DNA of 64,000 bases from assembly GCF_030325625.1 (NCBI RefSeq), contig NZ_JACAIS010000003.1, positions 1-64,000 on the forward strand. Direction: 5' to 3'. This DNA is from Sphingobacterium sp. N143. GTDB taxonomy: Bacteria > Bacteroidota > Bacteroidia > Sphingobacteriales > Sphingobacteriaceae. The position numbers and the translations under genes are program-made. Under the pieces are notes generated by a model. That model searched no databases. It was given only the letters and a program-made list of their open reading frames with translations, and was not told where the DNA came from. Shown in pieces: positions 18,366 through 27,588 of the stretch (the first letter of the stretch is position 1; the number at the start of each line of letters is the position of its first letter).

Positions 18366-19370
18366 ATGATCATAATAAATCGTACTATGTCCAATCACAG
18401 AATCTTATGTTTTGGAGAATTGCTAATACGTCTTCAATCAGTATCTGAAGGCTTTTTTGAACAAAATAATCTAAAAATCTACCCAGGAGGATCTGAAGCC
18501 AACGTGGCTGCTGCTTTAGGGCAGCTCAAAATCCCTACCCGCTATATAACTGCTATGCCTAGAAATCCTATGACGCTAGAAATACAGCAAATTCTAATTG
18601 ATTACGGGGTAGATACTTCCAAAATACTTTTTCAGGGAGATCGACTTGGAAGCTACATGCTTCTTTCAGCTAATGGTCTAAGCAATGGTGAAGTGATCTA
18701 TGACCGTAAGTATTCATCTTTTAGTCAGATTCAAGTAGGTAGCATCGACTGGGACTCCGTATTTGATCATATCACCTGGTTCCATTTCACGGCCTTAACA
18801 CCAGCATTAAACACTGCATTGGCCGAAGTCTGTCTTGAAGCCCTTAAAATTGCCAGCAAAAAAGGAATTATAATATCTATTGACCTTAACTATCGTAATA
18901 AACTGTGGCAATATGGAATGGACCCCATTGAAGTCATGCCAGAACTATTAAAATATGTAGACGTAATAATGGGTAATATTTGGGCTGCAAATAAGATGCT
19001 GGGTACATCCATAGAAGCACACTTTGACGACAAAACCACCAAAGAAGAATACTTTGCGCACGCACAAAAAGTTTCAAAAGAAATCTTTTACAATTATCCC
19101 CAATGTAAACATATTGCAAACACTTTCCGTTTTATGGAAAATGTGAACCACAACCTCTTTTATGCGACCTATCATACGCCCCTAGACAATTTTGTCTCCA
19201 CAACTTACGAAACAAGATCACTCATTGACCGAATAGGTAGCGGAGATGCATTTATGGCCGGATTAATTGCAGCGATTGCTAGTGACCTAGAAGAACAGCA
19301 AATAATCGATTTTGCCACTAAAATTGGTTTCGATAAATTGTTCGTAAAAGGGGATTTCATTAAATTCTAA
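18366..19370 (+). CDS. PfkB family 2-keto-3-deoxy-sugar-acid kinase (KdgK-like)
   Basis: A 334-residue ribokinase/PfkB-family kinase, expected to phosphorylate 2-keto-3-deoxygluconate or -galactonate with ATP at O6. The sugar-binding motif PGGSEANVAAALG is at about 40-52, the SIDLNYRNKLW segment near 171-181 is typical of KdgK, and the anion-hole/catalytic motif is GSGDAF (291-296, base D294). A second Met at residue 8 (start 18387) precedes the conserved ILCFGE strand and is the more usual start. It is followed 10 bases later by the KDPG-type aldolase gene, forming a kinase-aldolase pair. E. coli uses a different family (DgoK) for the galactonate route, so the sugar specificity here is inferred from the DgoD gene nearby. 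Confidence 0.88.
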   Translation: MIIINRTMSNHRILCFGELLIRLQSVSEGFFEQNNLKIYPGGSEANVAAALGQLKIPTRYITAMPRNPMTLEIQQILIDYGVDTSKILFQGDRLGSYMLLSANGLSNGEVIYDRKYSSFSQIQVGSIDWDSVFDHITWFHFTALTPALNTALAEVCLEALKIASKKGIIISIDLNYRNKLWQYGMDPIEVMPELLKYVDVIMGNIWAANKMLGTSIEAHFDDKTTKEEYFAHAQKVSKEIFYNYPQCKHIANTFRFMENVNHNLFYATYHTPLDNFVSTTYETRSLIDRIGSGDAFMAGLIAAIASDLEEQQIIDFATKIGFDKLFVKGDFIKF

Positions 19371-19380
19371 AAATCACAAT

Positions 19381-20016
19381 ATGCAACAAATACTAGATAA
19401 AATAACAGAAAGTCCAATTATTCCTGTTTTCTATGACAGGGATCCAGTGCGATGCCTTGATATTTTACAACAATGCTACGAGGGTGGTGTCCGGGTTTTT
19501 GAATTTGTAAACCGTGGTCCTAGGGCTTTGGAAAATTTCACTAAACTAAAATCCAATATAAAAGCGGATATGATTTTGGGAATGGGGACAATAAAATCTC
19601 CAGAAGAAGCGCGCATATTTTTGGATGGAGGTGCCGATTTTATAGTCAGTCCTATTATTGATCCCCATATTGCTGCTGTGAGCACAGAAAAAGGAAAACT
19701 ATGGATCCCTGGGTGCATGACACCGACTGAAATAAACTTTGCTGCAGGATGTGGCGTTCCACTGATAAAACTTTTTCCCGGAGATGTATTAGGCCATGAT
19801 TTCCTAAAAGCGGTAAAGCCCCTATTTCCAGATGTCCAGTTTATGGTCACCGGAGGTGTAAAGCTAGAACGATCAAATCTCAACAGTTGGTTCAAAAATG
19901 GCGCTTTCGCAGTTGGCGTAGGTTCTAGCTTATTTAATGTAGATAAAACACATCCTGACCTAACAATTGCAAGTCAATTACGCGATTCGTTTTCATTACT
20001 TCGCAAACAAGAATAA
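19381..20016 (+). CDS. 2-keto-3-deoxy-6-phospho-sugar-acid aldolase (KDPG/KDPGal aldolase, Eda/DgoA type)
   Basis: A 211-residue class I aldolase of the KDPG family. It cleaves 2-keto-3-deoxy-6-phosphogluconate or -galactonate to pyruvate and glyceraldehyde-3-phosphate. The Glu of VRVFEF (E41), the GMGTI strand (about 67-71), the PGCMTPTE loop (about 110-117), the Schiff-base Lys K130 in PLIKLFPG, and the phosphate-binding VTGGV and GVGSSLF motifs are all present. The length is normal for the family. It is the second gene of the kinase-aldolase operon and ends in a hairpin shared with the convergent HpcH/HpaI aldolase. Which of the two epimers it prefers cannot be decided from sequence. The nearby galactonate dehydratase favours KDPGal. 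Confidence 0.92.
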   Translation: MQQILDKITESPIIPVFYDRDPVRCLDILQQCYEGGVRVFEFVNRGPRALENFTKLKSNIKADMILGMGTIKSPEEARIFLDGGADFIVSPIIDPHIAAVSTEKGKLWIPGCMTPTEINFAAGCGVPLIKLFPGDVLGHDFLKAVKPLFPDVQFMVTGGVKLERSNLNSWFKNGAFAVGVGSSLFNVDKTHPDLTIASQLRDSFSLLRKQE

Positions 20017-20020
20017 AAAC

Positions 20021-20040
20021 GAGAGACTTAAAAGTCTCTC
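20021..20040. terminator. bidirectional terminator between two convergent aldolase genes
   Basis: GAGAGACTT (20021-20029) pairs perfectly with AAGTCTCTC (20032-20040). An A-run lies before the stem. It sits 5 bases after the KDPG-aldolase stop and 30 bases from the stop of the minus-strand HpcH/HpaI gene. Confidence 0.7.
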
Positions 20041-20069
20041 TTCACTTGTCTAATAATTGAGCGTGTGGA

Positions 20070-20840
20070 TCAGATAGAAAGCTGATGAATAATGGTTTTG
20101 CTTGCCTCCTGGATAATTCCAACATCAACCGAAAATGAAATATAATCAACGCCCAGATCAAGCCATCTCTTGGCATCTTGGACCCTATCTGTGAAGACAC
20201 CAGATTTAATATTTTTTGATTTACATTTTTCAATTACATATCGCATTTTTTCCAGTACAAGTGGATGATTGATCTGGCCACTCACACCAAGTGCCTGTGA
20301 TAGATCATAAGGTCCTAGAAAAATCACATCAATGCCTTCAACGGAAATGATATCCTCAAAATTGGCTATGGCCTCTTGTCCTTCAAGCTGTAAAATCAAA
20401 AATTGCCTGTTTGCTTCCTGAAAATAATCAAATCGATCTTTATTCGAAAATTCTGCCGCACGCACAAATCGGCATACCCCGCGCATCCCTAAAGGTGAAA
20501 ATTTAGCGTGCGATACAGCAGCACGCGCTTCCTCCGCAGTTGTTATCTGTGGCACCTGCACGCCTTTAGCACCGATATCCAATGCTTTACCTATATCAGT
20601 CGCATTGTTGTCTGCAACCCTGATTACCGGAAAGGTTCCCGAAACCTCAGCGGCACGGATAAGATTTTGTGCATTCAGTACCGTATTGGGGCCATGTTCC
20701 ATATCGATGATAATAAAGTCGAAACCGGCATAGCCCATGGCCTCGATCATAGAAGGATCTGATGTCTTGGAGAAAGGCCCCAGTACCGATTCTCCTTTTT
20801 TAATTTTTTCTAAAAAACGCATAGTTTTATTTTTTACCAT
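20070..20840 (-). CDS. HpcH/HpaI family aldolase (2-keto-3-deoxy sugar-acid aldolase type)
   Basis: A 256-residue class II (metal-dependent) pyruvate aldolase of the HpcH/HpaI/GarL/RhmA family. The expected active-site residues are present: His49 in DMEHG, Arg74 in PVIRV, Glu153 in LQLEGQEA and Asp179 in GPYDLSQ. They match HpaI H45/R70/E149/D175 with a constant offset of four. Its start overlaps the dgoD stop by 7 bases. An alternative Met at 20822 starts just before the family's FLEKIKKGE segment. As the last gene of the porter-SDR-dgoD operon it could split unphosphorylated 2-keto-3-deoxygalactonate into pyruvate and glyceraldehyde, giving a second branch beside the kinase-aldolase route (inference). 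A 2-keto-3-deoxy-L-sugar acid is the alternative substrate. Confidence 0.88.
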   Translation of the reverse strand: MVKNKTMRFLEKIKKGESVLGPFSKTSDPSMIEAMGYAGFDFIIIDMEHGPNTVLNAQNLIRAAEVSGTFPVIRVADNNATDIGKALDIGAKGVQVPQITTAEEARAAVSHAKFSPLGMRGVCRFVRAAEFSNKDRFDYFQEANRQFLILQLEGQEAIANFEDIISVEGIDVIFLGPYDLSQALGVSGQINHPLVLEKMRYVIEKCKSKNIKSGVFTDRVQDAKRWLDLGVDYISFSVDVGIIQEASKTIIHQLSI

Positions 20841-21982
20841 TCTGCAATTGAATTATCTCTGTACCTCCAGACAGGGTTATGCCAGTTATGACCAACCTTT
20901 TCCATTGTTTGCACATAATCTTCGTTGACCTCTATCCCTAGACCACTGCCCATCGGAATAGAAACCATTCCATCTTGATAATTAAAAATCTCCGGATTTT
21001 TAATATAGTCAAGTAAATCATTAGATTCATTATAATGAATCCCCAGACTCTGTTCCTGTATGGCGGCATTATAGCTCACTGCATCAATCTGGAGACAGGC
21101 CGCCAAAGCAATTGGTCCCAAGGGACAATGCGGAGCCAAGGCAACATCGTATGCTTCGGCCATTGCAGCAATCTTTCTACATTCTGTAATTCCACCTGCA
21201 TGCGATAGATCCGGTTGAATAATATCCACAACACCAGATTCCAGTACCTTCTTAAAATCCCATCTCGAAAATAGACGCTCTCCCAGCGCAATGGGGATAG
21301 CCGTATTTTTTGCAAGCTCAACAATACCTTCAAAGTTTTCAGAGAGTAAAGGTTCTTCGATAAACAATGGATTAAATTCCTCTAACTTTTTCATCAGAAT
21401 TTTAGCCATTGGCTTATGTACACGCCCATGAAAATCAATACCCACATTAATCGTATTACCAAAATATTCGCGGATAATCGACATACGCTCCAATAGATGA
21501 TCAATTTCAACAAAGGAGTCTAAGTATTGCAGTTTGCCCGTACCGTTAATTTTCACCGTATGAAAGCCCCGATCAACGACTTTTTTGATCTCTTCAATAA
21601 TAACCTGCGGTTCATCCCCGCCCACCCAAGAGTAGACATCCATTTTATCCCGGCATTTGCCACCTATGAGTTCGTGTACTGGTGCATTAAAATATTTTCC
21701 CTTTAGATCCCAGAGAGCCTGATCGATTCCGGAAATTGCACCCATCAAAATAGGGCCACCCCGGTAAAATCCTCCCCTATACATCGAGTTCCAGTGATCT
21801 TCAATAAAGCGTGGATCCTTATCCAGAAGCTGCTCCATCAATTCTTTAACGGCGGCTATAACAGTATCTGCCTTGCCCTCGATAATTGGTTCTCCCCAAC
21901 CGACAATCCCCTGATCCGTCTCTATCTTTAAAAATAGCCATCTTGGTGGCACCTTATACAATCTGAATCCTGTGATTTTCAT
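20834..21982 (-). CDS. dgoD: D-galactonate dehydratase
   Basis: A 382-residue enolase-superfamily (mandelate racemase subgroup) enzyme that dehydrates D-galactonate to 2-keto-3-deoxy-D-galactonate. It matches E. coli DgoD in length and, as I recall that sequence, at nearly every landmark: PPRW near 12-15, FYRGGPIL near 72-79, YSWVGGD near 117-123, metal ligands D183, E209 and E235, and acid/base H185 and H285, all at the same residue numbers. IQEQSLGIHYN and the C-terminal DNSIAEW end are also shared. This makes it the most specific functional marker in the locus. It starts 2 bases after the SDR gene's stop and overlaps the HpcH/HpaI aldolase start, so the three are translationally close. Confidence 0.95.
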   Translation of the reverse strand: MKITGFRLYKVPPRWLFLKIETDQGIVGWGEPIIEGKADTVIAAVKELMEQLLDKDPRFIEDHWNSMYRGGFYRGGPILMGAISGIDQALWDLKGKYFNAPVHELIGGKCRDKMDVYSWVGGDEPQVIIEEIKKVVDRGFHTVKINGTGKLQYLDSFVEIDHLLERMSIIREYFGNTINVGIDFHGRVHKPMAKILMKKLEEFNPLFIEEPLLSENFEGIVELAKNTAIPIALGERLFSRWDFKKVLESGVVDIIQPDLSHAGGITECRKIAAMAEAYDVALAPHCPLGPIALAACLQIDAVSYNAAIQEQSLGIHYNESNDLLDYIKNPEIFNYQDGMVSIPMGSGLGIEVNEDYVQTMEKVGHNWHNPVWRYRDNSIAEW

Positions 21983-21984
21983 AC

Positions 21985-22773
21985 TTAAAATTTATCCGAG
22001 TGATATAGTCTCGCGGTCAACCCTCCATCGATCAAAAAGTCACTCCCCGTAATATTCTTACTGCTATCTGTCACCAGAAAGAATACGAGTTCGGCAATAT
22101 CTTCTGGTGTAGATATCTTACCTAAAGCATGCAGATCAAATATTTCCTTTTCGGTCGCTGTTGGATTTTCCTTTTCAGATAACCATCGTTGATAATGATC
22201 TGTATCCGTAAACCCTGGACAGACCGCATTCACCCGAATCCCGAATTTGCCCAGACTAATTGCCATACTTCTCGTCATGGCATTAACCCCTCCCTTAGCA
22301 GCTGCGTACAGTTCTGTATCGGGGAGCGTACGGTAGGCATGATTAGAAGAAATATTGACGATGCTTCCTCCGTCGAAATTTTTGATCATAGCGGCAGCAA
22401 CATATTTACTACATAAAAAAACCCCTTTTAAATCTGTATCAATAACTTTATTCCAATCAGAGAGCGTCGCTTCCAAAATAGACTTGAAAATTGTAATACC
22501 CGCATTGTTGACCAAGACATCAATTTTGCCGGTAATACGAAGCACCTGTTCCACCATATTTTTGACACTTTCCTCATTACTGACATCAGTCTGTATATAA
22601 CGGGCCCAGTATCCGATTTCTTTTAAATTATTTTCAAGGCTCCCCCCCTCATCATCATATTTTGTTGCCAAAATAACCTTCGCCCCTCTTTTTGCCATCA
22701 ATTCGGCTATTCCTTTGCCGATACCATTTCCAGCACCGGTCACGACAACAACTTTATTATTGATATCTTGCAT
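21985..22773 (-). CDS. SDR family sugar dehydrogenase (putative galactose 1-dehydrogenase)
   Basis: A 262-residue classical SDR. TGAGNGIGKG is at 12-21, NNAG at 89-92, Ser in NISSNH near 142, Y156 and K160 in YAAAKGG, and a C-terminal DFLIDGG. All catalytic positions are intact. SDRs of this type include glucose, galactose, arabinose and fucose 1-dehydrogenases as well as sugar-acid reductases. Here it stands 28 bases after a sugar porter and directly before dgoD, and no other aldose dehydrogenase is present in the locus, so the simplest role is oxidation of beta-D-galactose to galactono-lactone with NAD(P)+. That assignment rests on context. A gluconate- or galactonate-type 5-reductase is possible. 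Confidence 0.82.
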   Translation of the reverse strand: MQDINNKVVVVTGAGNGIGKGIAELMAKRGAKVILATKYDDEGGSLENNLKEIGYWARYIQTDVSNEESVKNMVEQVLRITGKIDVLVNNAGITIFKSILEATLSDWNKVIDTDLKGVFLCSKYVAAAMIKNFDGGSIVNISSNHAYRTLPDTELYAAAKGGVNAMTRSMAISLGKFGIRVNAVCPGFTDTDHYQRWLSEKENPTATEKEIFDLHALGKISTPEDIAELVFFLVTDSSKNITGSDFLIDGGLTARLYHSDKF

Positions 22774-22801
22774 TCTATATTATAGTTTAGATAGAAAAAT
22801 T

Positions 22802-24121
22802 TTAAACCTTATTATTTTTTGTTTCGGGAACTACTGTTATTAAGAAGAAAAAGTAAAACGCACATAATCCTGCAAAAGTCAAAAATGACTGAAAGGCGCT
22901 AAATTGGTCTATCATAATTGGGAAAATATAAGTAATTCCAAAACAGGCAGCCCAAAGAAATGCAGAGGCTATGGCCATTCCTTGCTCACGTATTTCCATT
23001 GGAAATATTTCCGAAATGATTACCCAGGTCACAGGAGCCAATGTAGCGGCATAAGTACCAATAAATAATAACACCATTACACTGGCCAGCGATTGGGGAA
23101 TATAAGTTCCCTGAAAGGACAAACCTATAAACACAAGTAAAATTGACATCAGCCCAGCTCCAACAACCATCAGTTTTTTACGTCCTAATCTGTCAACCAG
23201 CCGAATCGCCAATAGTGTAAAAACAAGGTTTACTGATCCTATAAAGATCTGTATGATAAGTTGATTATTGACATTCATTCCAACTTTATCAAATATGATC
23301 GGCGCATAAAACAATACAGCATTCGCACCCGAAATCTGTTGGAATATGGCAACAACAACCGCAATGACCAACAACAAGAGATACGTCTTTTTTGAAAACA
23401 TTAACAACACAGATTTTTTTATGTCCCTTGTTTGCTCAGGTTCCCGCAATGATTGTATCGCCTGAATTTCCTCATCAACATTACCATTTTCCATTATTTT
23501 TGTCAGTTCTTTCCTGCCTCTCCCCAGTTTACCTCTATATATCAACCATTTAGGGCTTTCTGGAAGAAAAAATGCACCGATAATAAAAAGTCCTGCGGGT
23601 AAACATCCGCTCATAAACATCAGACGCCAGTTGAGTTCGAGATGTGATAAAAAATAATTAGAATTGTAGGCCATCAATATACCGATTACAATGGCCATCT
23701 GGTTTAAAGTGACCATCTTTCCCCGAATTGGCTGAGGACTTATTTCTGCTATATATAAAGGTGACAGTATTGAAGCTCCCCCAACACTGATGCCAGCAAC
23801 GATACGCCAAAGAATCAACTCCCCAACAGTATTTGCCATACCCATCAAAATCGAGGAAACAATAAAAACAATGGAAACTAACACAAGAGAATTCTTTCGA
23901 CCTATGTGTTCGGTAATTTTTCCAAAACCGATCGAACCGACTGCACAACCTACATATAGGCAACTGGCCACCCAACCCAACTCCGCCGGCGAAAGGTTAA
24001 AAAAAGGTGTGATAAACGGAATCGTGCCAGAAAAGATGGCAATATCAAATCCAAAGAGTAGACCGCCCAACGATGCGATCAAACTATAAATAAAAATACT
24101 CTTGTATTTAGCTTCTATCAT
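22802..24121 (-). CDS. MFS sugar porter (sugar:H+ symporter type)
   Basis: A 439-residue inner-membrane transporter with 12 predicted transmembrane helices. It carries sugar-porter signatures: FGFDIAIFSGT in TM1, GSIGFGKITEHIGRKNSL after TM2, PESPKWLIYRGK (about 188-199) before the central loop, QQISGANAVLFYAP in TM7, DRLGRKK (about 310-316) and the C-terminal VPETKN. These match XylE/GalP-type proton symporters of hexoses and pentoses. As the first gene of the minus-strand operon with SDR, dgoD and aldolase, and opposite galM and alpha-galactosidase, it probably imports free galactose released in the periplasm. Confidence 0.92.
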   Translation of the reverse strand: MIEAKYKSIFIYSLIASLGGLLFGFDIAIFSGTIPFITPFFNLSPAELGWVASCLYVGCAVGSIGFGKITEHIGRKNSLVLVSIVFIVSSILMGMANTVGELILWRIVAGISVGGASILSPLYIAEISPQPIRGKMVTLNQMAIVIGILMAYNSNYFLSHLELNWRLMFMSGCLPAGLFIIGAFFLPESPKWLIYRGKLGRGRKELTKIMENGNVDEEIQAIQSLREPEQTRDIKKSVLLMFSKKTYLLLLVIAVVVAIFQQISGANAVLFYAPIIFDKVGMNVNNQLIIQIFIGSVNLVFTLLAIRLVDRLGRKKLMVVGAGLMSILLVFIGLSFQGTYIPQSLASVMVLLFIGTYAATLAPVTWVIISEIFPMEIREQGMAIASAFLWAACFGITYIFPIMIDQFSAFQSFLTFAGLCAFYFFFLITVVPETKNNKV

Positions 24122-24404
24122 AATATTGGTTTTTCAATGCTGCTAAGTTAGCTTGTAACGCCATTTTATTAAATGTACTATACAAGCGTATTAATGGATT
24201 TTATTATTCTATTGGAAGTTTTCCTCAGCGGACTTACAGGATAATAATAATATAATCCATTTAAATGAAAATTAATTCTATCACAAGCTACTTCCTTTCT
24301 AGTAAATTTGTACAGTAATGACCAATAGCAAAATGCTACATTAATAAACCAGTAGTCATCAGAAATCAAATTATCAATTGAAGCTATAAAAAAAGCATTT
24401 ACAC
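24122..24404. promoter_or_regulatory. divergent promoter region of the two galactose operons
   Basis: This gap of 283 bases separates the porter-SDR-dgoD-aldolase operon (-) from galM-GH36-lactonase-GH95 (+). It contains a plus-strand TAAATTTG at 24303-24310 fitting the Bacteroidota -7 consensus TAnnTTTG, about 95 bases before galM. A -33 element is not obvious. No convincing operator palindrome was seen. Confidence 0.4.
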
Positions 24405-25355
24405 ATGAAAAGTTTTTTGATAAAAAACAAACGAAATATGCGTGTTGAGATATTGGACTGGGGGTGTAGAATTGTATCCATCCGCGTTCCTGACAGTAAT
24501 GGAAAACTCATTGACACTGTATTAAAATATAATAACATAACTGATTATAAAAAGGATAAACATTATTTGGGCAGTACTGTCGGGCGATATGCTAATAGAA
24601 TTGAAAACGGAAAGTTCAATTTGCACGATTCTGGGATCCAACTATCACAAAATGAATCAGGGAAGAATCATCTTCATGGTGGATTCATAGGTTTCGACAA
24701 AAAGTATTGGAACTTAACAAGCCACACAGAAAATAGTATTGAAATGCAGATACTCAGTCCTGCAGGTGATGAGGGATATCCAGGAAATCTTACTGTGGGT
24801 GTTCGCTATGAAGTTTCTGAGGATAATATATTGACCATAGATTATCATGCTAAGGCTGACGAAGCGACCCTTGTCAATATCACAAACCATAGTTACTTCA
24901 ACCTCTCTGACAATAGAGATTCCATCGATAGCCATGAGGTACAAGTGAACGCTGAATACTATACACCTTTAAGTGATGGACATCTTCCTGTCCCTCCCTA
25001 CAGGAAAAAAGTTAAAAATACGATTTACGACCTCACAGAGCTTCAACCTATAGATACACTGAAAGAAGAAATAGGAAATATAAACTATTGTATGGATCCC
25101 ACCGATGAAATAAAGCAGGTAGCAATCATAAAAGATATTGAAAGCGGCCGTAGAATGACGATCTCCTCCGACTATCCGGGTATACAGGTTTATTTTGGGA
25201 ACTACCTGTCCGGGGAATTTAAACCCTTTCAGGGAATGTGCTGTGAACCCCATTATTTCCCAAACTCTCCAAATATAAACACATATCCCTCAGCACTTTT
25301 ACTACCTGGAGATCATTATGAACACTGCATAAAATATAGTTTTGAAAATTTCTAA
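24405..25355 (+). CDS. galM: aldose 1-epimerase (galactose mutarotase)
   Basis: A 316-residue GalM-type mutarotase that interconverts alpha and beta anomers of aldohexoses. It shows YLGSTVGRYANRIENGKF (about 51-68, substrate Arg), GKNHLHGG (about 86-93, catalytic His in the HLHGG motif), NHSYFNLS (about 165-172, second catalytic His) and a C-terminal Glu region in GMCCEPHYFPNSPN (about 284-297). The family's usual length is kept and no signal peptide is seen. The retaining alpha-galactosidase encoded next releases alpha-galactose, while galactose dehydrogenases normally take the beta form, so a mutarotase fits at this point. It starts the plus-strand operon, with its stop just before the GH36 signal peptide Met. 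Confidence 0.95.
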   Translation: MKSFLIKNKRNMRVEILDWGCRIVSIRVPDSNGKLIDTVLKYNNITDYKKDKHYLGSTVGRYANRIENGKFNLHDSGIQLSQNESGKNHLHGGFIGFDKKYWNLTSHTENSIEMQILSPAGDEGYPGNLTVGVRYEVSEDNILTIDYHAKADEATLVNITNHSYFNLSDNRDSIDSHEVQVNAEYYTPLSDGHLPVPPYRKKVKNTIYDLTELQPIDTLKEEIGNINYCMDPTDEIKQVAIIKDIESGRRMTISSDYPGIQVYFGNYLSGEFKPFQGMCCEPHYFPNSPNINTYPSALLLPGDHYEHCIKYSFENF

Positions 25356-25365
25356 TTCAAATGGC

Positions 25366-27567
25366 ATGAAAAAATACACGCTCTTATTAGTTGTAGTCCT
25401 ATTTGCAGAAATAGTCAAGGGACAACAAACGCAACTTATGTTAAAAACAATGAAAGACATCATACTGGAAACAAAAGATTTGTCGTTGGCATTCACAGTT
25501 GAAGAAAACAGAGACCTCAATATGGTCTATCTAGGAAAAAAATTGCAGGATCATAATGAATATAGGCAATTGAATGGTCAGTACAAACAAGCTCATGATT
25601 ATACCAACATGTACCAATCGGCCTACACCGCATCAGGCACAAGAAATCTTCTTGAACCTGCCATTAGTGTCGAGCATGCAGACGGGAACCAATCATTGGA
25701 TCTAAAATTTGTGGATCAACAGTTAAAAACTATCGACAATAACCGAAAAGAACTTATCATTCAGCTCAAAGATGAGCTATATCCTTTCTATGTTGAACTT
25801 CATTATCTAACTAACTTTCAGGAGAATGTCATTGAACAGTGGGCAGTGATAAAACACAATGAGAAAAAAAATGTAAAGCTCATCAAATATGCTTCCGCCA
25901 ATATTAATCTTAAAGGAGAAGACTACTATCTAAGAAGTTATCACGGTGACTGGATCGCTGAAATGCAACGTGAAGACGAAAAGCTTACCCACGGGATAAA
26001 GACTCTTGACAGTAAACTAGGCACAAGGACTAATCTATTTAGATCATCCTATTTTGCCTTAGGCCTCAATAACGCAATAACTGAAAATCAAGGAACTGTG
26101 CTTTTGGGCGGACTGGAGTGGAGTGGCAACTTTCGCGTGGACTTTGAAAAGGATCCACAGGATAATTTAAGGATACTGGCCGGCGTAAACAATTATGCAT
26201 CCCATTATTCACTTGCCGCAGGCTCAAACTTTGTCACTCCTAAATTCAGTTTTACGGTATCTACAAATGGACTGGGGGAAGGAAGTAGAAATCTGCACGA
26301 CTGGGCCAGGAAACAAAGGTTAATTGATGGCTATGGAGAAAGATATACCTTGCTGAATAACTGGGAAAGTACTTATTTTAATTTTGACGAGCAAAAAATA
26401 TCCCATTTACTGGACAACACTAAAAAACTTGGTGTTGATCTTTTCTTATTAGATGATGGCTGGTTTGGTAATAAATACCCGAGAAATGCAGATACCTCAG
26501 CGCTTGGCGATTGGGAAGAAAATAAATCAAAGCTACCTAATGGACTGCTATCGATCGTTAAGGAAGCCAATGAAAAAGATGTCAAATTCGGTATTTGGGT
26601 GGAACCCGAAATGATTAGCCCAAAAAGTGAGCTGTATGAGAAAAAACCACAATGGGTAGTAAAACAGCCAAAAAGGGATGAATACTATTTTAGAAATCAG
26701 CTCGTGTTAGATCTATCCAATCCCGAAGTACAAGATTTTGTTTTCAATATCTTGGATAACCTTTTTCAAAAAAATCCAGGATTAGCCTACATAAAATGGG
26801 ATTGCAACGCGGTGATCTATAATGCGTATTCATACTTCCAGAAAGATCAAAATAACTTTTATGTAGATTACACCAAAGGACTGTACCGTGTTTTGGATCG
26901 CTTCCGCGAAAAATATCCAACAGTCCCAATGATGCTTTGCTCAGGCGGAGGCGGCCGTATTGACTACGGATCCTTACAGTATTTTACAGAGTATTGGCCC
27001 AGTGATAACACGGATCCTTTTGACCGGATTTTTATGCAATATGAGAACTCTTTGTTCTTTCCCTCTATCGCAAGCGTAAATCATGTGACAACTTTCGGGA
27101 AACAAGATTTAAAATTCAAGATAGATGTTGCCATGATGGGAAAAATGGGATTCGATTTAAACTTGGAGGAGCTGTCTGCAGACGAACTGAGCTTTGCACA
27201 ACAGGCCGTAAAAACTTATGATCAATATAAGCACATTATTTGGCATGGAGATCTATTTCGGCTTGCGGATCCAAGAAAAGACAATCATGCCAGCCTCGCT
27301 TATATCAGCAAAGACAAATCGCAAGCGCTGATGTTAAACTATCTTGTCCAATACAGCCAGATTTCCAGTACATCAGCTCCAATACGGTGGTTGGGCCTAG
27401 ATCCAAATAAAAAGTATAAAATACAGGAAATCAACTTACATGGAACAAACAGTTGGATACCATCAGAACTTACCCTCTCAGGTGACTTCTTGATGAAAGT
27501 AGGCTTGAACCCCATACTGAACAACAATAGAAAAAGTGTAATACTGGCATTAAAAGCCATCAATTAA
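25366..27567 (+). CDS. GH36 alpha-galactosidase, secreted
   Basis: A GH36 enzyme of about 733 residues that hydrolyses terminal alpha-1,6-linked galactose with retention. I chose the Met at 25366 because a signal peptide (KKYTLLLVVVLFAEIVKG) begins there. The longer frame from 25342 overlaps galM. The DDGWF motif lies in the barrel. The nucleophile Asp is in YIKWDCN at about residue 479, and the acid/base Asp in WPSDNTD at about 547, with CSGGGGRIDYG before it. These spacings match bacterial GH36 enzymes of about 730 residues. An N-terminal beta-supersandwich and a C-terminal beta domain complete the family. It lies between galM and the lactonase gene, and periplasmic action is expected. Confidence 0.95.
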   Translation: MKKYTLLLVVVLFAEIVKGQQTQLMLKTMKDIILETKDLSLAFTVEENRDLNMVYLGKKLQDHNEYRQLNGQYKQAHDYTNMYQSAYTASGTRNLLEPAISVEHADGNQSLDLKFVDQQLKTIDNNRKELIIQLKDELYPFYVELHYLTNFQENVIEQWAVIKHNEKKNVKLIKYASANINLKGEDYYLRSYHGDWIAEMQREDEKLTHGIKTLDSKLGTRTNLFRSSYFALGLNNAITENQGTVLLGGLEWSGNFRVDFEKDPQDNLRILAGVNNYASHYSLAAGSNFVTPKFSFTVSTNGLGEGSRNLHDWARKQRLIDGYGERYTLLNNWESTYFNFDEQKISHLLDNTKKLGVDLFLLDDGWFGNKYPRNADTSALGDWEENKSKLPNGLLSIVKEANEKDVKFGIWVEPEMISPKSELYEKKPQWVVKQPKRDEYYFRNQLVLDLSNPEVQDFVFNILDNLFQKNPGLAYIKWDCNAVIYNAYSYFQKDQNNFYVDYTKGLYRVLDRFREKYPTVPMMLCSGGGGRIDYGSLQYFTEYWPSDNTDPFDRIFMQYENSLFFPSIASVNHVTTFGKQDLKFKIDVAMMGKMGFDLNLEELSADELSFAQQAVKTYDQYKHIIWHGDLFRLADPRKDNHASLAYISKDKSQALMLNYLVQYSQISSTSAPIRWLGLDPNKKYKIQEINLHGTNSWIPSELTLSGDFLMKVGLNPILNNNRKSVILALKAIN

Positions 27568-27588
27568 AAACGAATAAAAAAATCAAGT

